A DNA stretch of 64,000 nt from Stutzerimonas stutzeri (GCF_002909485.1 NZ_PPXG01000005.1:372001-436000), one strand, 5' to 3'; counted from the first letter of the stretch, positions 38,707 through 47,441 are shown. Notes: generated by a model from the letters alone, not told the origin. Numbers and translations: made by a program.

Positions 38707-39354
38707 TCACGCGCGTCGTTCCACATCGCTGACCATCATCCGTTCGGATCGCAGCTCTGCCACGGCTTGGCGGGTGATCTGCACCGCCGCGCTGATCGAG
38801 AGCAACGCCATGATCGTCGCCACGATCAGGTCGGGCCAGCCGGCACCGGTGCCGAATACGCCGAGCGCTGCCAGCATGACGGCGAGGTTGCCCAGCGCAT
38901 CGTTGCGGCTGCATAGCCACACGCTGCGCATGTTGCTGTCGCCTTCCCGGTAGGCGTAAAGCATGGCCGCCACCGCAAGGTTGGCCAGCAGCGCAACCAC
39001 GCCGACAACCCCCATGGTCGATGCGTGCGGCACGCTGCCATCGACGAAATTGCCAACCGCGACCACCAGAATGAAAATGCCGAACAGGCCCATTGTCAGC
39101 GCCTTGGCCAGCGACGCCCGCGCCCGCATCACTACCCCGAGTCCCAGTACGAACAGGCTGACGCCGTAATTGGCTGCGTCACCGAAAAAGTCCAGCGAGT
39201 CGGCCAGCAGTGAGACCGAGCCGGAGCGCACGCCCGCACCGATCTCGACGCCGAACATGACCAGATTGATTAGCAGCGCAATCCAGAGGATGCGCCGATA
39301 TCGCCCACGTGCCGCCGTAGTGGCGCAAACACCGCTGCAACAATTTCCCGCCAT
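38707..39354 (-). CDS. Cation diffusion facilitator-type metal exporter
   Basis: A 215-residue inner-membrane protein of the cation diffusion facilitator type, with about six hydrophobic segments. Typical metal-site sequences are SLLADSLDFFGDAANYG in TM2 and SRNDALGNLAVMLAALGV in TM5. A cysteine-rich N-terminus (GNCCSGVC) could bind metal in the cytosol. It lacks the long C-terminal metal domain of full-length CDFs. GGAGG precedes the ATG at 39354. It is divergent from a MerR-family gene and has a MerR-type promoter, so it is very likely induced by a heavy metal such as Zn, Cd, Pb or Co. Confidence 0.85.
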   Translation of the reverse strand: MAGNCCSGVCATTAARGRYRRILWIALLINLVMFGVEIGAGVRSGSVSLLADSLDFFGDAANYGVSLFVLGLGVVMRARASLAKALTMGLFGIFILVVAVGNFVDGSVPHASTMGVVGVVALLANLAVAAMLYAYREGDSNMRSVWLCSRNDALGNLAVMLAALGVFGTGAGWPDLIVATIMALLSISAAVQITRQAVAELRSERMMVSDVERRA

Positions 39355-39382
39355 GGCATCGCCTCCAGTTATCGATGGCGCT

Positions 39383-39413
39383 ACGCTAAACCCTGTAGCC
39401 ACTACAGGGTCAA
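39383..39413 (-). promoter_or_regulatory. MerR-type promoter of the CDF gene
   Basis: On the minus strand, -35 TTGACC (39408-39413) and -10 TAGCGT (39383-39388) are 19 bp apart, the long spacer typical of MerR-activated promoters. The spacer holds a perfect dyad at 39390-39410: arms ACCCTGTAG and CTACAGGGT with a 3-bp centre. The MerR gene starts 4 bp beyond. Confidence 0.85.
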
Positions 39414-39416
39414 GCG

Positions 39417-39818
39417 ATGCCACTTACCATCGGCAAACTCAGCAAGGCCACGGCAGTGAACGTGGAGACCATCCGCTATTACGAGCGCATCGGGCTGCTT
39501 GCGGCACCGTCGCGCACCGAATCCGGCTATCGCACCTTCGGCGAGCGGGACGCGGAGCAGCTGCGGTTTATCAAACGCGGGAGGGAGCTGGGCTTTTCCC
39601 TCGACGAAATCCGCACGCTGGTCGCGCTGGCCGACCAGCCCGGGCACGCCTGCACCGACGTCGATCGCCTGGTGCGCACTCATCTGGTCGAAGTACGCCA
39701 GCGCATCGCCGATCTGCAGCGGCTCGAAGCGGAACTGCAGCGCCTGGCTGGCTGCAGCGAATCCTCGGTCAAGGAATGCCGGATCATCGAAACCCTGACG
39801 GGAGCAGAACGTAGTTAG
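39417..39818 (+). CDS. MerR-family metal-responsive regulator
   Basis: A 133-residue MerR-family activator. The N-terminal winged helix is standard: TIGKLSKATAVNVETIRYYE, then RIGLLAAPSRTESGYRTF. A dimerisation coiled coil follows, and cysteines at 79, 113 and 121 match the metal-site spacing of the ZntR/CadR/PbrR group. It should twist the long-spacer promoter of the divergent CDF gene when metal binds. The start codon lies 4 bp from the -35 box, so its own transcript probably begins close to or at the start codon. Which metal cannot be told from the sequence. Confidence 0.9.
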   Translation: MPLTIGKLSKATAVNVETIRYYERIGLLAAPSRTESGYRTFGERDAEQLRFIKRGRELGFSLDEIRTLVALADQPGHACTDVDRLVRTHLVEVRQRIADLQRLEAELQRLAGCSESSVKECRIIETLTGAERS

Positions 39819-39989
39819 TTCGTCGGCTCGGATGCCGCGACTCGTGCAGGGGCGTTCGTATCCGAGACGACTACTCCGCGGTGCCGCAGGCCAGCTATCG
39901 AGAAGTGCAGGGCCTGGCGAACGAGCGCCCATCCCATGCGTTCCAACGAGATGTCACTAATCACTCGCTGCTGCCAGAGGACTGTCGCC

Positions 39990-40139
39990 ATGATCGATCC
40001 AAAAGACCCACACAAGGATGGCCTGACCCCGCCGGATTACGATGAGTATGGAGATGTGCCGGATTCGGGCGAGAACGGCGCCGATCCGGATGTCGACTCA
40101 AAGGATCAGCCAGAAGCGGATCAAAGCCCGCTCGGTTGA
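39990..40139 (+). CDS. Small acidic protein (49 aa)
   Basis: A 49-residue very acidic, Pro- and Asp-rich protein (MIDPKDPHKDGLTPPDYDEY at the N-terminus). It has no signal, membrane segment or known domain and is probably disordered. AGAGGA lies about nine bases before the ATG, which supports translation. An in-frame upstream start at 39936 lacks a ribosome-binding site. Function unknown. Confidence 0.55.
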   Translation: MIDPKDPHKDGLTPPDYDEYGDVPDSGENGADPDVDSKDQPEADQSPLG

Positions 40140-40277
40140 GCGCCAAGACTTCACTATCCGCTGACTTGCTCATGACGCATCCGCTGGACAATTCGACGTG
40201 CCCAGCCTAAAAAGGCGCGCTGCGCCGTAAGGTGTAAGTGCCAAACCGGCAGAAGTGCGTTCAGAGGCAGGTGAATC

Positions 40278-40400
40278 GTGAAGAAGAAAAAGCCCGTAGA
40301 CCCCGTCCGGCAAGCAGAAAAGAACCGCGCCCACCGCATCGGCTGGCTAATCGCCTTGGCCGGCATCGTGGTGGGGTTCGTTCTGGTGATGAGCAAGTAG
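40278..40400 (+). CDS. Single-pass small membrane protein (40 aa)
   Basis: A 40-residue protein beginning at a GTG. It has a basic N-terminus (KKKKPVDPVRQAEKNRAHR) and one C-terminal hydrophobic helix (IGWLIALAGIVVGFVLVMSK), so it is probably an inner-membrane microprotein with its N-terminus in the cytosol. GAGGCAGG precedes the start by about eight bases. It is shorter than usual gene-finding limits. I do not know a function. Confidence 0.65.
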   Translation: MKKKKPVDPVRQAEKNRAHRIGWLIALAGIVVGFVLVMSK

Positions 40401-40547
40401 GCAAAACCGCAGCGTACAGCTGTGCACCCCGTGGGTTGAGAGCGCGCCGAGCCTGTCCTCGCGCCGCGGTCACTCCGTGAACCGCACAGCCGCAGCCTGG
40501 GGATGAAGCCAGGCCTTACCCGTGCGCATCCGACGAGGCATGTGCGA

Positions 40548-41639
40548 TCAGGCGAACGTGGCACCTCTGGCGTTCACATACAGCGCATAGATTGCGTGGC
40601 TGCTGGCCATGAACAGGCGATTGCCCTGGGTGCCACCGAAGCACAGATTGGCGCAGCGCTCCGGTAAGTGAATATGACCAATCGCTTTGCCTTCAGGGTT
40701 GAATACTCGGACGCCATCCAGGCCTTCAGGGCTTGCCTCCGGTGATCCGGAGCTCCCCCAGCCGCACCAAAGGTTGCCGGCCTCGTCGCATTTGATGCCG
40801 TCCAACGCGCCATGGGCGGTTGCCTCGATGTGCTGAGTGCGCTCACCCAGCGTGCCATCGGCGTTGACCGCGTAGGCCCAGATCAGCCTGTTGGGCTTGG
40901 CGCGTCCTTCAACCACATAGAGTCTCGTCTCATCCGGCGAAAAACACAGGCCGTTGGGGCCGGCGATGCCGTCGATCACGCGCGTGACCTCCAGGGTCTC
41001 GCCGTCTATGCGATACACGGCATCCGGCAGCTCGGTCTGAATCTTGTGGCCTTCGTAGTAATTGCCAGCCTGAAACGGCGGGTCGCTGAACCAGATCGAA
41101 CCGTCGCGCTTAACCACCACATCGTTGGGCGAGTTGAAGCGCTTGCCCTGGTAATTGTCGGCCAGCACCGTGATGGCGCCGTTGTGCTCGGTGCGCGTCA
41201 CGCGCCGCCCCAGTTCATGGGTAGTCGAGCCCTCACAAACCACGAGGCGGCCCTGGCGGTCTCGCGTCAGGCCATTGGAAAAATTGGCCTGCTCCCGATA
41301 GACGCTGAGCGACTCGGTGATCTCGTCCCAGCGCATGATCCGATTATTCGGAATGTCACTCAGCAGCAGGTAACGCCCGTCGCCGACCCACACGGGGCCT
41401 TCCGCCCAGCGCAGGCCATCGGCAATCTTCTCGACGCTGGCGTTGAAAAGCCGCAGCTGCAGAAAACTGTCGTCCAATACCTCGAGTGACGGATCGGGAT
41501 ACCGCCTGCTCAGCAGCTCGGCTGATTGGGAAAGCCGCGGCAGGGCGATCCCGGCGGTCAACATGGCCGAGTACGCGAATGAGTGCTTCAGAAACCGGCG
41601 GCGCGAATCGCGTGATGGTTGTTGTTCTTGTTCGTTCAT
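40548..41639 (-). CDS. Tat-exported SMP-30/gluconolactonase-like protein
   Basis: A 363-residue beta-propeller of the SMP-30/gluconolactonase family. A twin-arginine signal, SRRRFLKHSFAYSAMLTAG, is near the N-terminus, so it is exported folded. Propeller landmarks are WAEGPVWVGDGRYLLLSDIP (metal-binding Glu), RFNSPNDVVVKRDGSIWFSD (Asn and Asp), GPNGLCFSPDETRLYV and LDGIKCDEAGNLWCGWGS. It probably hydrolyses a lactone such as gluconolactone in the periplasm. I start at 41639, with AAGG upstream. It stands alone. Confidence 0.9.
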   Translation of the reverse strand: MNEQEQQPSRDSRRRFLKHSFAYSAMLTAGIALPRLSQSAELLSRRYPDPSLEVLDDSFLQLRLFNASVEKIADGLRWAEGPVWVGDGRYLLLSDIPNNRIMRWDEITESLSVYREQANFSNGLTRDRQGRLVVCEGSTTHELGRRVTRTEHNGAITVLADNYQGKRFNSPNDVVVKRDGSIWFSDPPFQAGNYYEGHKIQTELPDAVYRIDGETLEVTRVIDGIAGPNGLCFSPDETRLYVVEGRAKPNRLIWAYAVNADGTLGERTQHIEATAHGALDGIKCDEAGNLWCGWGSSGSPEASPEGLDGVRVFNPEGKAIGHIHLPERCANLCFGGTQGNRLFMASSHAIYALYVNARGATFA

Positions 41640-41970
41640 CGGAAGACCTTCGTGATAACGGGTTGAGGCGAAATCCATCATAGTAGAGGTATGATGACTT
41701 TCAAGAATCCACCGAATTTAACTGCGAAGGGACCTCTTGTTTCTATAAAAAACCTTATAAAACAGCATCGTTACTTTTTGGTGTTGTTATCGTTGTCGTA
41801 TGACTGTTGGTTAATAGCCGTAGCTTGGCAGGCCATCCTCGTTTCCTGGCTGCCTGCGGGGGGTAGTGAAGGACTGGTGTTGCGCAATTCCGTTCGTACA
41901 ATTGCGTACGCCGGTTTTCGTCAGGACAGCTGGTCGATGACACTGCACCATATCGAGAGAGAGGAGCCCC

Positions 41971-42219
41971 ATGCCAACCTACGATTACCGCTGCGAAGCC
42001 AATGGCCAGGTTTATCAGGTTCGCCACGCCATGGCCCTGCGCCCGAAAACCTGGGGTGAACTGCGAGCGGTCTGCGCACTCGCCGAAGATGTAGCGATCC
42101 AGGATGACGCACCGGTTGCCAGACTGCTGACCGCCGTCGGCGTGGTGAACAGCCGCGTGCTCAGGAATCCCGAGGCACCGGCTTGTGCCCGCGGCGGCTG
42201 TGCTGGAAATTGTCGCTGA
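41971..42219 (+). CDS. FmdB-like zinc-ribbon protein
   Basis: An 82-residue small protein of the FmdB/zinc-ribbon type, starting MPTYDYRCEANGQVYQVRHA, the family N-terminus. The usual second N-terminal cysteine is missing; the other cysteines are at the C-terminus (ACARGGCAGNC). It may bind Zn as a variant ribbon. GAGGAG precedes the ATG by four bases. The preceding 290 bp (41682-41970) are AT-rich for the first 140 bases and hold no gene I can support. A terminator hairpin begins within its stop codon. Confidence 0.78.
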   Translation: MPTYDYRCEANGQVYQVRHAMALRPKTWGELRAVCALAEDVAIQDDAPVARLLTAVGVVNSRVLRNPEAPACARGGCAGNCR

Positions 42220-42256
42220 GCCGTACCCTTTGGGTTCATTCACGGGCTCAGCTTTT
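42215..42256 (+). terminator. Rho-independent-type terminator after the FmdB-like gene
   Basis: GCTGAGCC and GGCTCAGC pair in an 8-bp stem around a 22-nt loop that can itself fold. TTTTGTTA follows directly. The stem contains the stop codon of the gene. Confidence 0.65.
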
Positions 42257-42424
42257 GTTATCTCTGAACGTGCGCTGTTTCGTATCCCAATCACCCCGCT
42301 GGTGCCGGGGATCGTAGAAAGGCTCTCAGTCCCTGATAATGCCGGCAGCCCCGTATTGCGCCCTGCTATGCGGGGTAAGCGCACCCCTCAAGGGCGCAGC
42401 CCTAAATTGCTTTGAAGGAACAGT

Positions 42425-43291
42425 ATGAGTAAGGCAGCTCAGCGAGCCGGCGCGTCTATCGCGCATGTTGTCGGTCTCATATCGGTGATCTGTCTGTTGG
42501 CGGCCTGTCAATCAACCCGTGCTCCTCTGACGGTTGCGCCGGAACCACGCAGCCGCGTTGCGGTGATGATCGATTTTGACGAGCAGAGCCGGACGACCTG
42601 GATCGGTAACGGATTTGCGCACGAAAACATCAAATCCACACCGCAGCCCGGTTGGCAGTTGAATGAGGTGCTTGGCGGAACGCTGATGGAGCGGCTTGCC
42701 GCAGATGGACACGACTATCAGCTGAGAAAGTTTGCCGGCCTTGGGTTGGTAATACGCAGGCGCCTTCAAGGTGGCAGTACCGAGGGGTTCATCACGCTTC
42801 CCCGTGCGATGACCAATCCAAGCATAGTGGCCTTCGCCAAGCCTGACCTGGAAAGCAATCTGAACGAGGTTTTCGGATTGGAGTACCGGGCGCTGAAGGA
42901 AGTAGGTGCTGACTACCTGGTGCTGCTACGCCAATTGCCGCTGGTCGCAGATCCAAGTTCCAAAGACGGTTCGGACCGACGCGTCCTCAACAGCTACGGC
43001 TATTACCTCAAGTGCGACCGCACCTATGCGGAGTGCGAGGTACCTCGCGCACTGTTGCGCGGCGTGGTTGAAATAATCGACCTTCGTCAGATGCGTTATG
43101 TGGGTAGCTACGGTTTTTTCAGGAACATTCCGATGCCACTCGACCACAACGGCAGCGGTGAGGTCAGCCCCGAGGCGCGTGCTCTGATTGACGCACACCT
43201 GAAGACGTTGAGCCTTGAAATCGAACAGTTCCTGAGCAACAAAGGGCTGCTTGGCCCGCGCAAGCCAATGACGCAGGGTATCAATACCTGA
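42425..43291 (+). CDS. Uncharacterised lipoprotein
   Basis: A 288-residue lipoprotein. The signal peptide ends in VICLLAACQS with the lipid-attachment Cys at residue 28. The mature region starts with RVAVMIDFDEQSRTTWIGNG and later has RALKEVGADYLVLLRQLPLV and CDRTYAECEVPRALLRGVVE. No named family is recognised; the last motif (VVEIIDLRQMRYVG) looks like a beta-strand pair. AAGGAA precedes the ATG. It is probably at the outer membrane. Confidence 0.82.
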   Translation: MSKAAQRAGASIAHVVGLISVICLLAACQSTRAPLTVAPEPRSRVAVMIDFDEQSRTTWIGNGFAHENIKSTPQPGWQLNEVLGGTLMERLAADGHDYQLRKFAGLGLVIRRRLQGGSTEGFITLPRAMTNPSIVAFAKPDLESNLNEVFGLEYRALKEVGADYLVLLRQLPLVADPSSKDGSDRRVLNSYGYYLKCDRTYAECEVPRALLRGVVEIIDLRQMRYVGSYGFFRNIPMPLDHNGSGEVSPEARALIDAHLKTLSLEIEQFLSNKGLLGPRKPMTQGINT

Positions 43292-43376
43292 CTCCCGCAC
43301 CGACGCTGGCCCATTTGCGATGGGCCGACGATCTGGCCCCTCGCGGATGGGCGCTACGTGGGAAGGTGAAAAGCGG

Positions 43377-43799
43377 CTAGTAACGCATCTCCAGGGTGAT
43401 TCTGTTTGGCTCGTCGGGCGTCACTTCGAATGCACTGTCCTCGAAGGATGGCGGGCCCATCACCTTGGGATTGTTCGACAGCCCGTAGCCTTCCGTTGGG
43501 ATCATGCCGAAACGGCGGTCCAGCTCGCCGTTGTCGTTCTCATCATGGTAGGCCAGCACCGCGTAGCGTCCGGGCGGCACGTCCTTGAACACCAGTGTCA
43601 CGGCTCCCTGCTCGGCCTTGGCTTTTTGCGTGGCGAACGCCTGATCATCCTTGCGGAAGGTTTTCGCACTGGAATATACCGCCACGGCCACCTGGCCCTT
43701 GTCGTGTTGCAGGCCGTCGAGCGTGACCTGTAGCTCCTGGGCGTAGGCCGAGGGCACCAAGAGGGCGAGGGCGACGCCCAGAATCGGAAGTGCTTTCAT
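43377..43799 (-). CDS. DUF2141 exported protein
   Basis: A 140-residue exported protein with a signal peptide (MKALPILGVALALLVPSAYA). The mature beta-rich domain matches DUF2141: GQVAVAVYSSAKTFRKDDQA, KDVPPGRYAVLAYHDENDNG (a DxNxDG-like loop that could bind Ca) and FGMIPTEGYGLSNNP. Function unknown. I start at 43799, where the signal peptide begins; a longer frame upstream adds residues without similarity. Confidence 0.88.
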   Translation of the reverse strand: MKALPILGVALALLVPSAYAQELQVTLDGLQHDKGQVAVAVYSSAKTFRKDDQAFATQKAKAEQGAVTLVFKDVPPGRYAVLAYHDENDNGELDRRFGMIPTEGYGLSNNPKVMGPPSFEDSAFEVTPDEPNRITLEMRY

Positions 43800-43949
43800 G
43801 CTGTGCTCTTGAAGTCGAGGATGCGGAAGCCGCCGGATTCCAACGTGGCCAGCGACGCTTGAGTCGATCGTTGTCATCTTCAACGAACAAGCGAAGCGTT
43901 GTCCACGCGTCGCATCCATACCAAGGTGTCAGGGGCGTCGGCGCTCCAT

Positions 43950-44417
43950 TCAGAACTGCGGCCCCGAGCGGGTGTTGTTGCCTTTGGCGAGGCGGTCGTA
44001 GAGAACTACGTTCACCGTCGCTGCCAGATTCATGCAGCCGTTGGTGGGGATGTAGATCACGTCCTCGCACCAGTCGCGGATCTCCTTGCTCAGCGAGCCG
44101 TCCTCGGCGCCGAAGATGTACAGCGCGCGGTCCGGGTGCGTGTACTCGGGAAGGGCGCGGGCACCTTCGACCAGCTCCACCGCGACCGGCACGCAGCCAA
44201 GCGGCAGGATCTTGCGCAGGTCGTCGATGTTGATCAGCGGAATGCCCTGGTGGACCTTTTTGGTGTCGGTGATGAAGTCCTTGGCGCGGTCGTAGCGGGT
44301 GCCGGTGTAGAACACCGAGGCGGCGCCATAGCAGCCTGCGGCACGCATGATCGCCCCCACGTTGGATGGTGATTTCGGGTTGCTCAGGCCGATGCAGGCA
44401 TAGCGTTTGTTGCTCAC
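43950..44417 (-). CDS. SpoU-type RNA 2'-O-ribose methyltransferase (TrmH family)
   Basis: A 155-residue SpoU/TrmH-type methyltransferase. The knotted-fold motifs are present: GLSNPKSPSNVGAIMRAAGC at the N-terminus (motif 1 Asn and Arg), ALYIFGAEDGSLSKEI (motif 2 with conserved Glu) and IPTNGCMNLAATVNVVLYDR (motif 3, Asn). The size fits the small TrmL-like form. The RNA substrate is not clear from sequence. It stands alone, separated by 287 bp from the next intact gene. Confidence 0.9.
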   Translation of the reverse strand: MSNKRYACIGLSNPKSPSNVGAIMRAAGCYGAASVFYTGTRYDRAKDFITDTKKVHQGIPLINIDDLRKILPLGCVPVAVELVEGARALPEYTHPDRALYIFGAEDGSLSKEIRDWCEDVIYIPTNGCMNLAATVNVVLYDRLAKGNNTRSGPQF

Positions 44418-44510
44418 GAGGGGCGGCTCATGGAAGGGACTCGCGCGGAAAACGCGCGAGTATACGGGACGGTTTCGTCGGCAAAGGGTTTTTAACGCTG
44501 CGCGACCTGA

Positions 44511-44700
44511 TCAGGGAATGAGCTTGCTCGCCCGCAGCCTGGCGAAGACATCGAAGAACGCCTCGTCGCTTACCTGGTAATCCAGAAAGCCGAGATTGCG
44601 ACTCTTCGACATGTCCGTCACCACCTAGATCGGACGGCGCAGATCGGCATTGGTGGGCCTGGGCGAGATGAGCTTGCCGATGCCTGTTCGGCACCGAAAC
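44511..44700 (-). pseudogene. 3' remnant of an unrecognised gene with in-frame stop
   Basis: On the minus strand a coding-like reading runs GIGKLISPRPTNADLRRPI, stop (TAG at 44625-44627), then VVTDMSKSRNLGFLDYQVSD, EAFFDVFARLRASKLIP, stop. The frame is the same on both sides of the TAG, so it appears to be the end of a gene with a nonsense change and no 5' part. I cannot name the family. It follows the DUF2855 gene. Confidence 0.5.
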
Positions 44701-44704
44701 GTGG

Positions 44705-45841
44705 TCAGTCGAGCAGCACGGCGTGGCCCTCCAGAGGATTGATGTCGCCTTTGATCAAAGATTCGGCCAGCGCCTGTGCAGCCTCCAGGCCTGCGTGCTC
44801 GTTCACCTGCATCCAGGGCTGCTGCGCATCGCTCACCCGGGCGATAAAGGCCAGCTGCGCCTCGTTGAAGCGGCGGGTCACCTCGGCGGGGCCCCAGTCG
44901 GCGTTGCGTTTCTTGATCTGATAGGGCGCGAAATAGGGCTGTGGCTGCGGGCCGGCCAGCGTCAGGTCTGTCTCTCGATATTCGTGGTTCTGGGCTGATC
45001 CGGCGAAGCAGTCGTACACCAGGGCATCCTTGAAATGGCTGTGGATCTGCCGGCGTAGATCGGCGCTGCCGGAGAAGTCGACGTAGAGCGTGGGCACGCT
45101 CGGGTCCAGCGAAGCGAGCTGGTCGTAGCCCAACGCCTGGTGGTAGCAACCCAGGCGTTCCACGAAGTCGGTGTTACCGGCGGAGGTCAGGCCGACCAGC
45201 TGCACGGCCGGGTTGTCCTGCAGGCAGAACGCCGTGCCGTACGCGGTCTTGCTCGAGGCGCTCGACATCAGGATCTGGCGCGCGCCGAAGAAGGCGTTGT
45301 CGTCGAGGAAATCGGCCAGCATGAACGAGGTGATGAACAGCGGGCGCAGCAGCATCTGGTAGTTTTCGCTCTCTGCGCGATAGGCGGCGTCGCTGCTGAT
45401 GCGTTGGTACTGGTTGTAGGCCGAGGTGAGTTCGAGTCGATGCTCTGCGCCGTCGTAGAAACCGCGCTCGGAAACGCGCACCGGCTGCATGACGACATGG
45501 CTGGCGATCGGCCAGAAGCCGTAGAAGCGTTCGCCCTTCGCCAGGCCATCGACGGTGCTCTCCACGACTTCGGCGAAGCCCCACGCCGGCATGTGGAACC
45601 ACTCGCCATCGCCGGTGGGGTAGAAGTCCCAATAGCGCAGGTGAGGCGTCTCGCCGAATGCGGCGTAGGTGACATTGTTCGTGGTCAGTGCCAGCCGGCT
45701 GATACGCAGCAGGGCTTCGCCGGATTGCAGCTCCGGCATTGCCTGGGTCTGAAGGCGGGTCTGCTGCATGTCTTTCTTGTTGTTCTGCAACTGGCGGATG
45801 ACGCTCATCGATGGCACCTTGGGTTCGTAAATGGACGTCAT
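44705..45841 (-). CDS. DUF2855 family protein
   Basis: A 378-residue DUF2855 protein, distantly like medium-chain reductases/quinone oxidoreductases. Landmarks: LRISRLALTTNNVTYAAFGE, GFAEVVESTVDGLAKGERFY, GARQILMSSASSKTAYGTAF and VPTLYVDFSGSADLRRQIHS. A clean Rossmann G-x-G-x-x-G is not seen, so activity is unsure. AAGGG precedes the ATG at 45841; ATG at 45808 is another start. The gene is divergent from a TetR-family regulator 40 bp away, a common regulator-target arrangement. Confidence 0.86.
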   Translation of the reverse strand: MTSIYEPKVPSMSVIRQLQNNKKDMQQTRLQTQAMPELQSGEALLRISRLALTTNNVTYAAFGETPHLRYWDFYPTGDGEWFHMPAWGFAEVVESTVDGLAKGERFYGFWPIASHVVMQPVRVSERGFYDGAEHRLELTSAYNQYQRISSDAAYRAESENYQMLLRPLFITSFMLADFLDDNAFFGARQILMSSASSKTAYGTAFCLQDNPAVQLVGLTSAGNTDFVERLGCYHQALGYDQLASLDPSVPTLYVDFSGSADLRRQIHSHFKDALVYDCFAGSAQNHEYRETDLTLAGPQPQPYFAPYQIKKRNADWGPAEVTRRFNEAQLAFIARVSDAQQPWMQVNEHAGLEAAQALAESLIKGDINPLEGHAVLLD

Positions 45842-45881
45842 CGACTCTATCCCTTTCGTTTCACCGCCGGGTTCGGATTTC

Positions 45882-46526
45882 ATGAGCACACGATTGCCGA
45901 GCGCCAAGCCGCTCAAACGGCCGACTCAGCAGCGCGCCAAGGCCACCGTTCAGGCGATTTTCGACACCTATGTTCGGATATGGCAGCGCGACGGCTGGTC
46001 TCGATTGACGACCCGTGCGGTTGCACTGGAAGCCGGCGTGGCCATCGGCACCCTGTACGACTACTTCCCCAGTAAGCATGCGCTGCACTCGGGCTACGTG
46101 CGCTATTGCGTCGAGCAGCTGCTGGAGGCCATCGACGCGCAAGCGGTAGCGCCAACCGCGCTTGCCTGGCCCGAGCGCATCCGGCGACTGGTACGCACCC
46201 TTGCCGGGGTCGAGTCACGGCTGCCCTGGTTTCACCCGGATATGCTCGAGCTGGAAACGCTGGTGGCCGAGCCCAAGCATCAGCGTCGGGTCTACGAGGA
46301 TCTGTTGGGCGCCTGGCATCGGGTCATCGATGCGGCGACTGACCTTCCGGTGCGTCCCTCGCCAGCAACCCTCGAAGCGCTGCATCTTTCGGTATGGGGC
46401 GGCCGCCGCTACGCAATGCTGGTGCAGCTTGAAGCGGATCGCATGATTGATTGGGCCAATTGCATGGAGCAGCTTTGCCTGGACAGGCTCGCTGGGTCAC
46501 CCCAGCCCGACCGCGATCAATCATGA
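45882..46526 (+). CDS. TetR-family transcriptional regulator
   Basis: A 214-residue TetR-family repressor. The N-terminal HTH is RAKATVQAIFDTYVRIWQRD, GWSRLTTRAVALEAGVAIGT, LYDYFPSKHALHSGYV. The C-terminal ligand domain is diverged (CWRLPWFHPDMLELETLVAE-like region near residues 110-130). The start at 45882 begins at MSTRLPSAK; an upstream in-frame ATG at 45831 would overlap the divergent gene. The 40-bp space to DUF2855 should hold the operator, so it probably controls that gene. Confidence 0.88.
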   Translation: MSTRLPSAKPLKRPTQQRAKATVQAIFDTYVRIWQRDGWSRLTTRAVALEAGVAIGTLYDYFPSKHALHSGYVRYCVEQLLEAIDAQAVAPTALAWPERIRRLVRTLAGVESRLPWFHPDMLELETLVAEPKHQRRVYEDLLGAWHRVIDAATDLPVRPSPATLEALHLSVWGGRRYAMLVQLEADRMIDWANCMEQLCLDRLAGSPQPDRDQS

Positions 46527-46697
46527 GGCAGCCTGTCGTTTCGCTCGGCTGACTCGCCGAAGAGAGGCGAGCAAACGGTCGCAGAGTATCTGGAGGGCCG
46601 GCAGCAGGCTGTACCAGCTCGGCGGTAATTGCCGGGTGATTTCCCCCCGGTCGGGATAATATGCGCGCCCCATCGATCCCTCGCACATCAGGTCATC

Positions 46698-47441
46698 ATG
46701 CCCGGCGATGCTCTCTATACCGACTTGTCGGGTTACTACGACCTCATGTGCGCGGACATCGACTACCGGGCGCAAAGCCACTGTGTCCACCGGTTGCAAC
46801 AGCTGTTCGGCAACGGCGGGACGAGGCATCTGGACCTCGCCTGCGGCACTGGCCCGCACGTCCGCCATTTCATTGATGCCGGCTATACCAGCGGCGGGCT
46901 CGACATCAACCAGCCGATGCTGGACAGAGCGGCAGTGCGCTGCCCGGAAGCGCAGTTTTTCCTGCAGGACATGTGTGGCTTCGCGGTCGAGCAGCCGGCC
47001 GATCTGATCACCTGCTTTCTTTACTCCATCCATTACAGCGCCGCGCTGACCAGGCTCGAAGCCTGTATCGCCAGCGTGCATGCCGCCCTGGCCCCGGGCG
47101 GGCTGTTCTGCTTCAACGCCGTGGACAAGCGCCGGATCGACAACGCGTCATTCGTCTCGCACACGGCCAGGCATGCGGACGGCCTTTTCACCTTCAGCTC
47201 CGGTTGGCATTACCCGGGTGAAGGGGAGCAGCAATTGCTGAGGCTGCGAATCGAAAAGACCATCAGCAATGAAAGCCAGGTCTGGCACGACGAGCACAGG
47301 ATGGTGGCGGTGAGCTTTGCCGAGCTGAGCGATCTGCTGGAGCCGTTCTTCGAAGTGCATGTGTTCGAGCATGACTACGAGAAACTCATTCCCTGGAACA
47401 GCGAATCAGGGAACGCGATATTTGCCTGCGTGAAGATTTAG
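46698..47441 (+). CDS. Class I SAM-dependent methyltransferase
   Basis: A 247-residue SAM-dependent methyltransferase. Motif I is RHLDLACGTGPHVRHFIDAG, motif II GLDINQPMLDRAAV, then LITCFLYSIHYSAALTRLEA and ALAPGGLFCFNAVDKRRIDN (motif III). The C-terminal region has an antiparallel sheet typical of small-molecule methyltransferases. Substrate unknown. I start at 46698 because AGG lies six bases upstream and the methyltransferase similarity begins there. It is followed 163 bp on by a DJ-1/PfpI gene. Confidence 0.88.
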   Translation: MPGDALYTDLSGYYDLMCADIDYRAQSHCVHRLQQLFGNGGTRHLDLACGTGPHVRHFIDAGYTSGGLDINQPMLDRAAVRCPEAQFFLQDMCGFAVEQPADLITCFLYSIHYSAALTRLEACIASVHAALAPGGLFCFNAVDKRRIDNASFVSHTARHADGLFTFSSGWHYPGEGEQQLLRLRIEKTISNESQVWHDEHRMVAVSFAELSDLLEPFFEVHVFEHDYEKLIPWNSESGNAIFACVKI

